From the NCBI GenBank assembly GCA_030149585.1, contig JASFBJ010000218.1, forward strand, positions 1-6,247: DNA of 6,247 nucleotides. Reading direction: 5' to 3'. Made by a program: the position numbers and the translations under genes. How positions within the stretch are numbered: position 1 is the stretch's first letter; each line of letters begins with the position of its first letter. Below are positions 1 to 6,136 of this stretch, piece by piece. This stretch comes from Desulfobacterales bacterium (lineage in GTDB: Bacteria; Desulfobacterota; Desulfobacteria; Desulfobacterales; JASFBJ01). Under the pieces are notes generated by a model, which saw nothing but the letters and a program-made list of their open reading frames with translations, ran no database searches and was not told the DNA's origin.

Positions 1-38
1 AAGTCTTATAATAAAAGAAAGAGGAAAGGAAATTTGTC

Positions 39-1592
39 ATGGGCAAAGTGGAAGACAGTATAAAAGATTTTAAGGAGCAGCAGGCTAAAATCCTTAAAAT
101 GGGTGGCGACAAACTGGTTGCCAAACATAAGGCAAAAGGTAAATTGACTGCCCGCGAAAGATTAAACTTGTTGTTTGATCCTGGAACTTTTCGGGAGATT
201 GATATGTTTGTCACCCACCGCTGTGTTAATTTCGGTATGGAAAAGGTTGAAATTCCGGCTGATGGAGTGATAACCGGCCATGGATTGGTTAATGGCAGAC
301 CTGTATTTGCCTTTGCCCAGGATTTTACGGCACGGGCCGGAAGTCTGGGTGAGATGCATGCAAAAAAAATCTGCAAGGTAATGGATCTGGCATTAAAAGC
401 CGGAGTTCCTTTTGTGGGCCTTAACGATTCCGGTGGTGCACGAATTCAGGAAGGTGTGGATGCGCTTTCCGGCTATGGGAAAATATTTTTCCGTAATTCC
501 GCGGCTTCCGGGGTTATTCCACAGATTTCAGCTATTATGGGGCCTACTGCTGGTGGCGCTGTTTATTCCCCTGCCATGACAGACTGGATTTTTATGGTTA
601 AAAATACCAGTTATATGTTTATCACCGGTCCGGAAGTTATAAAATCGGTGACCGGCGAAAAAATCGGCTTTGAAGAGCTTGGCGGCGCTATGACCCATAA
701 CCAGAAAAGCGGAGTCGCTCAGTTTGCCTGTGAAAGCGATGAAGATGCGCTTAATAAAATAAAAGAGCTTTTGAGCTATCTGCCTTCCAATAATATGGAA
801 GATGCGCCAGTTGTTAATACCGGGGATGATCCACGACGGGTTGATCCGGCTCTGGATACGATTATTCCGGATAATCCCAACCAATCCTATGATATGAAAG
901 AAGTCATTCGTTCTATCGTGGATAATGGAGATTTCTTCGAACCTCATGAATATTTTGCAGCCAATATTATTGTCTGCTTTGCAAGGCTTAACGGGCGAAC
1001 TATCGGGATTATCGCCAATCAACCCAGTGTGCTGGCCGGCTGTCTCGATATTAACGCTTCTGACAAGGGAACCAGGTTTATCCGGTTTTGTGATTCTTTT
1101 AATATTCCAATGTTGACCATTGCTGATGTGCCGGGCTATCTGCCGGGCAGCGATCAGGAGTGGAACGGCATTATCCGTCACGGCGCTAAACTTTTATGGT
1201 GCTATGCAGAGGCAACTGTTCCCAAATTATTACTGGTTACCCGCAAGGATTATGGAGGCTCGTATCTAGCCATGTGCGGTAAGGATCTTGGAACTGATAT
1301 GGCCTTTGCATGGCCCACAGCCGAAATAGCTGTAATGGGTGCTTCAGGAGCGGCTAATGTGATTCATATCAAAGAAATAAAGGCAGCGGATGATCCGGAC
1401 GCCAAGAGACAGGAAAAAATTGATGAGTATGAAAAGCTTTTTTCAAATCCCTATTGCGCTGCAAACCGTGGTCAAATTGAAGCTGTTATACTGCCTAGTG
1501 AAAGCCGGCCCCGTTTAATTGACGCTTTAGAAATCATGTGCAGCAAAAGGGAACTTAGACCGCCGAAAAAACATGGCAATATTCCTATGTGA
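39..1592 (+). CDS. mmdA: Acyl-CoA carboxyltransferase subunit, MmdA / transcarboxylase 12S type (methylmalonyl-CoA/propionyl-CoA)
   Basis: This cytoplasmic subunit moves a carboxyl group between biotin and the alpha carbon of an acyl-CoA, most likely methylmalonyl-CoA/propionyl-CoA. At 517 residues it has the usual family length and two crotonase-fold halves. The N-terminal half shows GGARIQEG at 132-139 and the glycine-rich oxyanion-hole stretch with GPTAGGAVYSPA at 168-179. The C-terminal half shows ASDKGTRFI at 340-348, ADVPGYLPG at 362-370, YGGSYLAM at 405-412 and AWPTAEIAVMGASGAAN at 424-440. Asp420, just before AWPTAE, appears to match the aspartate that favours propionyl-CoA over acetyl-CoA in Streptomyces PccB; I made this alignment by eye. 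The ATG follows a strong AGGAAAGGA site at 22-30 with an 8-base spacer. There is no biotin domain of its own, so it must use a partner's, probably that of the protein at 1981-3999. Alternatives are the alpha subunit of Na+-pumping methylmalonyl-CoA decarboxylase or propionyl-CoA carboxylase beta; the missing neighbours argue mildly against both. Family assignment is secure; the exact complex is inferred. Confidence 0.95.
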   Translation: MGKVEDSIKDFKEQQAKILKMGGDKLVAKHKAKGKLTARERLNLLFDPGTFREIDMFVTHRCVNFGMEKVEIPADGVITGHGLVNGRPVFAFAQDFTARAGSLGEMHAKKICKVMDLALKAGVPFVGLNDSGGARIQEGVDALSGYGKIFFRNSAASGVIPQISAIMGPTAGGAVYSPAMTDWIFMVKNTSYMFITGPEVIKSVTGEKIGFEELGGAMTHNQKSGVAQFACESDEDALNKIKELLSYLPSNNMEDAPVVNTGDDPRRVDPALDTIIPDNPNQSYDMKEVIRSIVDNGDFFEPHEYFAANIIVCFARLNGRTIGIIANQPSVLAGCLDINASDKGTRFIRFCDSFNIPMLTIADVPGYLPGSDQEWNGIIRHGAKLLWCYAEATVPKLLLVTRKDYGGSYLAMCGKDLGTDMAFAWPTAEIAVMGASGAANVIHIKEIKAADDPDAKRQEKIDEYEKLFSNPYCAANRGQIEAVILPSESRPRLIDALEIMCSKRELRPPKKHGNIPM

Positions 1593-1662
1593 TAAATCTT
1601 CAGCAGATCTTATAGACGAGGATGTTGATAATTTATATAACTGTCAAGTATCTAACAAAAAT

Positions 1663-1667
1663 GGTGA
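1663..1667 (+). promoter_or_regulatory. Ribosome binding site deciding the start of the small gene
   Basis: GGTGA lies four bases before the ATG at 1672. It is a modest Shine-Dalgarno match with a short spacer. The only other in-frame ATG upstream, at 1573, sits inside the end of the preceding carboxyltransferase gene and is preceded by a stretch (gaccgccgaaaaaac) with no Shine-Dalgarno match. This favours the 1672 start. Confidence 0.5.
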
Positions 1668-1671
1668 TTTA

Positions 1672-1914
1672 ATGGATAATAAAAAGAAAACAGCAGCTGC
1701 TATATCAGGGGTGATAAGTTATATCAAAACCAAAGAGGAAGCTACTTATCTTCAGCAGGCAGGCGGTATCGTTGAGCCGGCCGGCCAGACAGACTCTGCT
1801 CTTCAAAATAACGCAGCACCTTTCAGCCTTTGGGGCTTAAGTGGCCGGCAGGATATTATGCAGATGCGCAGCCAGATGCAAATGAAAGCTTTTCATTCTA
1901 TGCAGCATAGATAA
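1672..1914 (+). CDS. Small soluble protein resembling the C-terminal part of biotin-decarboxylase delta/gamma (MmdD/MmdE/OadG-like) subunits
   Basis: This is an 80-residue protein between the two carboxyltransferase genes, probably a small structural subunit of their complex. Three parts can be seen. An N-terminal basic/alanine stretch (MDNKKKTAAAISGVISYIK, 1-19) looks like the short alanine-rich helix of decarboxylase gamma/delta subunits. A polar linker covers about 25-50. The C-terminal segment SLWGLSGRQDIMQMR (52-66) has the W-x3-GR-x3-M spacing that I recall at the C-terminus of MmdD/OadG-type proteins. No transmembrane segment is present, unlike MmdD and OadG, so it is more like the short soluble MmdE of Veillonella. 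The last 20 residues hold five methionines. The frame is open back to ATG 1573 (113 residues, overlapping the upstream gene by 20 bases), but that start lacks a ribosome site and the extra 33 residues look unlike the family. Its position and orientation support a role in the complex; the homology is from remembered motifs and not from a search. Confidence 0.75.
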   Translation: MDNKKKTAAAISGVISYIKTKEEATYLQQAGGIVEPAGQTDSALQNNAAPFSLWGLSGRQDIMQMRSQMQMKAFHSMQHR

Positions 1915-1980
1915 GCTGCTTGAAAAAGAAGCAATTTCTTATAAAATTTTAACCAGCTATAAAATAGGAGAAGTGATATA

Positions 1981-3999
1981 ATGAGTGATCACAGTCAAGT
2001 AAAAATGACCGATATGAATTACGATAAAAAAAGGCCTGCGGCGGATAATCCGGTTAAAGTTATGGACCTTACTTTACGTGATGGCCATCAGTCCCTGTTT
2101 GCTACCAGGGGGCGAACCGAAGATATGATTCCTGTTGCGGAATTAATGGATGAGGTTGGTTTCTGGGCCGTTGAAACCTGGGGCGGAGCTACCTTTGATA
2201 CCATGCACCGCTTTTTAAACGAAGACCCATGGGAGAGAATCAGAACTTTGAAGCGCTATTTTAAAAAGACTCCTTTTTCAATGCTGCTTCGAGCTCAGAA
2301 TCTGGTAGGTTATCGCAACTACTCGGATGATCTGGCCAAAGCCTTTGTTGATAGAGCGGCTGCCAATGGGATGGATATTTTTCGAACTTTTGATGCCTTA
2401 AATGATTACCGTAATTTTGAAACAGTTGTACCGGTGATTAAAGAGTGCGGCAAACATTTTCAGGGCTGTATCTGCTACACCATGACAGAGCCCCGCCTGG
2501 GTGGCGATGTTTATAATCTTGATTATTATATCAAGAAAGCCAAGGCGTTAGAGGCAATGGGAGCAGATAGTATCTGCATTAAAGATATGGCCGGTCTGAT
2601 TGCTCCTTATGATGCTTATAAGCTTGTCAAAGAGCTGAAACAAAATGTTAAACCGCCTATTCATCTTCACAGTCATTTTACTTCCGGGATGTCTCCCATG
2701 AGTCATTTAAAAGCAATTGAGGCTGGCGTGGATATTATTGATACCTGCATGACCCCATATGCCTACCGTACATCTCATGCAGCCATTGAACCCATGGTCA
2801 TGACTTTGCTGGGTACAGACAGGGATACGGGCTTTGATATTCGCCATCTGGCAAAGATCAATGAAATTCTGGAAAAAGAGATCCTGCCCAAATATAAACA
2901 TCTGCTCGATACTTCCAAGGTTTCCATAATTGATATAAATGTATTATTGCACCAGACCCCAGGTGGAATGCTGTCTAATCTGGTTAACCAGTTAAGAGAG
3001 ATGGATGCACTGGACAAGATTGATGAGGTCTATAAAGAGCTTCCGCGGGTTAGAAAGGATTTGGGCCAGATTCCGCTTGTTACGCCCACCAGCCAGATCG
3101 TTGGTATCCAGACGGTTAATAATGTGCTCTTTGATGATGAAAATGAGCGATATAAGATGATTACAGGCCAGGTTAAAGATCTTTGCTATGGCTTATACGG
3201 GAAAACAGCGGTTCCGATTAATCCTGATATTCAGAAAAAAGCTTTGAAAGGTTATGAGCGCGGTGAAGAGCCGATTACCTGCCGGCCGGCAGAAGTGCTG
3301 GAACCGGAACTTGCCAAAGCTCAGGAAGAGATTAAAGGGCTGGCTGTTGATTTGGATGATGAGATCCTTTACGCGATTTATCCTGTAACCGGCAAGAAAT
3401 TTCTTAAATGGAAGTATGGAAAGGAAGAGCCGCCTGAATCAGTAAAGGCAAAAACTCTGGAAGAAGCTTTGGCAGAAGAAGAGCTGGTTAAAAAAGCTCT
3501 GGCCGGCGAACTTATAGAAAAACCAGCAAAAGAAGTTCCTGCCAAAGGAGAAAACAGTAGAACCTTCAATGTTTTTGTTGATGATGAATATTTTGAAGTT
3601 GGTGTTGATGAAGTGGGTGGAACCCCGCTTGTGAGCTATGTACAGCCCCAGGTTGTTCAGGCTCCTGTGGCTGCTGCCCCTCAGGCTCCGGCTGCAGCAC
3701 CACAGGCTCCAGCAGCAGCGCCACCTAAGACTCCGGCGGCGGCAGCTCCAGCGGCTCCGGCTCCTGCAGACTCTGGTGCTGTTGAGGGTACCAAACTTAC
3801 CGCACCCATGCCTGGAATGATCGTTAAATATGAAAAACAGGTCGGGGATACTGTAGAAGAGGGTGAAACAATGGTTATTTTGGAAGCCATGAAGATGGAA
3901 AACGCTCTGCCGGCCCCTGCAAGCGGTACTGTAAAGGCGATTAATTATGGAAGTGGTGATTCTGTTTCCAAAGATGATGTGCTTTGCGTTATCGGCTGA
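1981..3999 (+). CDS. Biotin-carrying 2-oxo acid carboxyltransferase (transcarboxylase 5S-1.3S fusion; OadA / pyruvate carboxylase subunit B family)
   Basis: This cytoplasmic protein transfers CO2 between biotin and pyruvate/oxaloacetate and carries the biotin itself. The TIM-barrel carboxyltransferase domain fills about 25-320. It has DLTLRDGHQS at 29-38 with metal ligand Asp34, ICIKDMAG at 198-205 with Lys201 in the place of the carbamylated lysine, and HLHSH at 228-232 with His230 and His232 as metal ligands. A conserved PYC/OADA helical domain follows to about 480, then a charged connector. A 36-residue Ala/Pro linker (561-596) leads to a biotinyl domain (about 603-672) with EAMKMEN, where Lys638 is the biotin site. 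The full length of 672 residues and all key residues look intact. AGGAG at 1966-1970 with a 10-base spacer supports the start. Next to an MmdA-type gene and without a biotin carboxylase, it most likely forms a methylmalonyl-CoA:pyruvate transcarboxylase. Oxaloacetate decarboxylase alpha or pyruvate carboxylase subunit B remain possible if partners lie elsewhere, so I give no symbol. Confidence 0.93.
   Translation: MSDHSQVKMTDMNYDKKRPAADNPVKVMDLTLRDGHQSLFATRGRTEDMIPVAELMDEVGFWAVETWGGATFDTMHRFLNEDPWERIRTLKRYFKKTPFSMLLRAQNLVGYRNYSDDLAKAFVDRAAANGMDIFRTFDALNDYRNFETVVPVIKECGKHFQGCICYTMTEPRLGGDVYNLDYYIKKAKALEAMGADSICIKDMAGLIAPYDAYKLVKELKQNVKPPIHLHSHFTSGMSPMSHLKAIEAGVDIIDTCMTPYAYRTSHAAIEPMVMTLLGTDRDTGFDIRHLAKINEILEKEILPKYKHLLDTSKVSIIDINVLLHQTPGGMLSNLVNQLREMDALDKIDEVYKELPRVRKDLGQIPLVTPTSQIVGIQTVNNVLFDDENERYKMITGQVKDLCYGLYGKTAVPINPDIQKKALKGYERGEEPITCRPAEVLEPELAKAQEEIKGLAVDLDDEILYAIYPVTGKKFLKWKYGKEEPPESVKAKTLEEALAEEELVKKALAGELIEKPAKEVPAKGENSRTFNVFVDDEYFEVGVDEVGGTPLVSYVQPQVVQAPVAAAPQAPAAAPQAPAAAPPKTPAAAAPAAPAPADSGAVEGTKLTAPMPGMIVKYEKQVGDTVEEGETMVILEAMKMENALPAPASGTVKAINYGSGDSVSKDDVLCVIG
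3661..3768 (+). repeat. Ala/Pro-rich linker-coding repeat inside the biotin-carrying subunit
   Basis: These bases encode residues 561-596, almost only Ala and Pro with a few Gln, Lys, Thr and Val. The unit AAAPQAP occurs twice in a row and is followed by looser copies. The DNA repeats are imperfect (gctgctgcccctcaggctcc, then gctgcagcaccacaggctcc). Such linkers let the biotin domain swing between active sites. The region is locally G+C-rich compared with the rest of the gene and produces spurious open frames on both strands. Confidence 0.85.
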
Positions 4000-4064
4000 T
4001 TATAAACCCATAGGTCGCATTATTGTGAGATATGATTTTTTATTAACAAAGGAGAAGCGGGATC

Positions 4065-5231
4065 ATGAAGATCCATGAGTATCAAGCAAAAGAACTATTT
4101 CGTAAATTTGATATACCGGTTCCTGACGGGCAGGTGGCTTTTAATGTTGAGGAAGTCAAAGCTGCAGCAAAATCGCTTGGAAAATTTCCGGTAGTTATTA
4201 AGGCTCAAATTCATGCTGGTGGCCGCGGCAAAGGGGGAGGAGTGAAACTGGCTCAATCTCTTGATGAGGCCGGCACTCTGGCAGCTGAAATAATCGGTAT
4301 GAACCTGGTTACTCACCAAACCGGTTCTGATGGGCAGGTGGTTAAAAAAGTACTGGTTGAGCAGGGACTCGATATTGCCAAAGAATTATATCTAAGTATT
4401 TTGCCGGACAGGGCAACTGCCAGTATGGTTATTATGGCCAGTGAAGCCGGTGGAATGGATATAGAAAAAGTGGCTGATGAAACACCTGAAAAAATAATCA
4501 GGGTTTATGTTGATCCTCTTTTAGGTATTCAAGCCTATCATTGCAGGGAGGTGGCCTTTGGGCTTAATATTCCCGCCCCGGCCCGCAAACAGTTTATTCA
4601 GCTTTTAACAAGCCTTTATAAGATGGCTACCACCTATGATTGTTCTTTGGTGGAAATTAATCCTCTGATATTGACAACTGCTGATAAAGTTTTAGCCCTT
4701 GATGCCAAGGTTGATATTGACAGTAATGCCCTCTATCGTCACAAAGATATTATTGAATACCGGGATACTGACGAGGAAGATCCTCTGGAGTTCGAAGCCT
4801 CAAAATCTAATTTAAATTATATTAACCTTGGAGGCAGTGGAAATATCGGCAATATGGTTAATGGTGCCGGGTTAGCAATGGCTACTATGGATATTATTAA
4901 AAAGGCCGGCGCAGAACCAGCAAATTTTCTGGATGTTGGGGGCGGAGCTGATGCAAAAATGGTGGAAAATGGTTTCCGCATTATCCTGAGCGATAAAAAT
5001 GTTAAAGGGATTTTGATTAATATCTTTGGTGGTATTTTACGTTGTGATGTGTTGGCCGAGGGCGTTGTTCAGGCAGCAAAGAAAACAGGCCTTAATGTGC
5101 CGGTAGTTGTACGTATGGAGGGTACAAATGTTGAAGAGGGCCGCAGGATATTGAATGAGTCCGGTCTTACCCTGATTACTGCGGCGAATCTAAAAGATGC
5201 AGCAGAAAAAGTTGCTGAAATTACTAAATAA
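4065..5231 (+). CDS. sucC: Succinyl-CoA synthetase (ADP-forming) subunit beta
   Basis: This is the ATP-grasp, nucleotide- and succinate-binding subunit of succinyl-CoA synthetase, which interconverts succinyl-CoA + ADP + Pi with succinate + ATP + CoA in the cytoplasm. The 388 residues equal the Escherichia coli SucC length. Visible hallmarks are MKIHEYQAKELF at the N-terminus, the glycine-rich HAGGRGKGGGVK at 50-61, KELYLSI at 106-112, EINP at 197-200 and LDAK at 212-215. Glu197, Asn199 and Asp213 sit at the same numbers as the E. coli Mg-nucleotide ligands as I recall them. The C-terminal ligase domain has GNIGNMVNGAGLAMATMD at 259-276, FLDVGGGAD at 288-296 and NIFGGILRCD at 319-328. GGSGNIG is about two residues longer than the E. 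coli counterpart. AGGAG at 4050-4054 precedes the ATG by 10 bases, and the gene starts 65 bases after the biotin-carrying subunit. In propionate oxidation this enzyme gives ATP; in propionate formation it, or a CoA transferase, would run the other way. ATP versus GTP preference cannot be read safely. Confidence 0.97.
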   Translation: MKIHEYQAKELFRKFDIPVPDGQVAFNVEEVKAAAKSLGKFPVVIKAQIHAGGRGKGGGVKLAQSLDEAGTLAAEIIGMNLVTHQTGSDGQVVKKVLVEQGLDIAKELYLSILPDRATASMVIMASEAGGMDIEKVADETPEKIIRVYVDPLLGIQAYHCREVAFGLNIPAPARKQFIQLLTSLYKMATTYDCSLVEINPLILTTADKVLALDAKVDIDSNALYRHKDIIEYRDTDEEDPLEFEASKSNLNYINLGGSGNIGNMVNGAGLAMATMDIIKKAGAEPANFLDVGGGADAKMVENGFRIILSDKNVKGILINIFGGILRCDVLAEGVVQAAKKTGLNVPVVVRMEGTNVEEGRRILNESGLTLITAANLKDAAEKVAEITK

Positions 5232-5251
5232 CAAGTACCTTTTATAAAAAC

Positions 5252-5256
5252 GAGGT
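5252..5256 (+). promoter_or_regulatory. Ribosome binding site for the GTG start of sucD
   Basis: GAGGT lies seven bases before GTG 5264, and no in-frame ATG near the start would preserve the conserved N-terminal SIFVNKSTRLVVQGITG segment. This settles GTG as the start codon, the only non-ATG start in the window. Confidence 0.8.
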
Positions 5257-5263
5257 AAATAAA

Positions 5264-6136
5264 GTGAGTATATTTGTTAATAAATCAACCCGTTTGGTGG
5301 TGCAGGGCATCACCGGTAAAGAGGGCCAGTTCCATACCCGCCAATGCGTGGCATATGGGACGAATGTTGTGGCCGGGGTGACACCTGGTAAAGCCGGACA
5401 AAAAATGGATGATGTGCCTGTGTTTAATACAGTAGGTGATGCTGTTTTAAAAACCAAAGCCAACTGCAGTATGATTTTTGTGCCGCCGCCTTTTGCGGCA
5501 GACGCAATTATGGAAGCGGCAGATGCTGGGATAGAGCTGATTATCGCAATCACTGAAGGTATTCCGGTTATTGATATGATGAAAGTAAAAAATTATATCA
5601 GGAATAAGGCCTGCCGGTTAATTGGGCCAAACTGTCCAGGTATCATCACACCAGGAGAGTGTAAAATCGGAATTATGCCTGCGCCGATTCATAAACCAGG
5701 AGGACCCATTGGAGTGGTTTCACGATCAGGGACTTTAACTTATGAGGTAGTTCATCAATTAACCATGCAGGGGATTGGTCAGACAACCTGTATTGGAATT
5801 GGAGGAGACCCTGTTAATGGAACCTATTTTATTGATTGTCTGGAAGCCTTTGAGAATGATCCGGCAACCAAAGGAATTGTTATGGTCGGAGAAATAGGCG
5901 GCAATGCTGAAGAGGATGCTTCTGCTTATATTGCCAAAAATTTATCCAAACCTGTGGTAGGATTTATAGCCGGCTTGACGGCTCCTCCAGGACGAAGGAT
6001 GGGGCATGCCGGTGCCATCATTAGTGGTAAAAGCGGCACTGCTCAGGGAAAACTGGATGCCATGAAAGCTGTTGGAATCCATGTTTGTGAGAATCTGGGT
6101 ACGTTAGGAGAGCTATGCGCTAAAGTGCTTATTTGA
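5264..6136 (+). CDS. sucD: Succinyl-CoA synthetase (ADP-forming) subunit alpha
   Basis: This is the CoA-binding, phosphohistidine-carrying subunit that pairs with the product of the gene 32 bases upstream. Its 290 residues match the usual 285-300. The N-terminal Rossmann CoA-binding domain has VQGITGKEGQFH at 13-24, GVTPGKAG at 38-45 and IFVPPPFAADAI at 71-82. The ligase domain has GPNCPGI at 121-127, SRSGTLTYE at 153-161, GIGGDPVNGT at 178-187 and VGEIGGNAEEDA at 208-219. The active-site loop GRRMGHAGAI at 243-252 contains His248, the residue that is phosphorylated in this family (His246 in E. coli). The start is GTG with a GAGGT site. All key residues are present and the gene ends with TGA at 6134-6136. 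It is probably cotranscribed and translated in step with sucC. There is no sign of truncation or transfer. Nucleotide specificity is set by the beta subunit and is not inferred here. Confidence 0.97.
   Translation: MSIFVNKSTRLVVQGITGKEGQFHTRQCVAYGTNVVAGVTPGKAGQKMDDVPVFNTVGDAVLKTKANCSMIFVPPPFAADAIMEAADAGIELIIAITEGIPVIDMMKVKNYIRNKACRLIGPNCPGIITPGECKIGIMPAPIHKPGGPIGVVSRSGTLTYEVVHQLTMQGIGQTTCIGIGGDPVNGTYFIDCLEAFENDPATKGIVMVGEIGGNAEEDASAYIAKNLSKPVVGFIAGLTAPPGRRMGHAGAIISGKSGTAQGKLDAMKAVGIHVCENLGTLGELCAKVLI

Noticed and set aside
1..11. End of an upstream gene (codons gtc tta followed by taa taa)
   Set aside because: Two codons are too few to support a coding call. A pathway gene such as methylmalonyl-CoA epimerase would fit, but this cannot be seen here.
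7..12. TATAAT as a -10 promoter element for the first gene
   Set aside because: No -35 region can be seen because the window begins just before it, and the same bases contain tandem in-frame stop codons (TAA at 9-11 and 12-14) that may end an upstream gene. A promoter here would also leave almost no leader before the ribosome site.
528..1181. Long reverse-strand open frame of 217 codons inside the acyl-CoA carboxyltransferase gene
   Set aside because: It lies wholly opposite a strongly conserved coding frame, shows no recognisable domain, and is best explained as a by-product of codon use on the other strand.
1573..1671. Upstream ATG at 1573 as the start of the small gene, adding 33 residues
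   Set aside because: There is no Shine-Dalgarno match before it, it overlaps the preceding gene, and the extra residues are acidic and unlike the expected short alanine-rich N-terminus. The ATG at 1672 with GGTGA is preferred, although the longer form is not excluded.
1917..1933. Small hairpin TGCTT-gaaaaag-AAGCA after the small gene as a terminator
   Set aside because: It has only five pairs and no T run follows, so it is unlikely to stop transcription within the operon.
3638..3890. Overlapping open frames on both strands across the Ala/Pro linker (Leu/Arg-rich forward, Ala/Gly-rich reverse)
   Set aside because: These are low-complexity shadows of the repetitive linker codons and carry no domain or ribosome site.
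4000..4064. Internal promoter or terminator between the biotin-carrying subunit and sucC
   Set aside because: I found no stem followed by a T run, and no pair of -35/-10 boxes at 16-18 base spacing; TTGTGA at 4023-4028 and TATTAA at 4041-4046 are only 12 bases apart.
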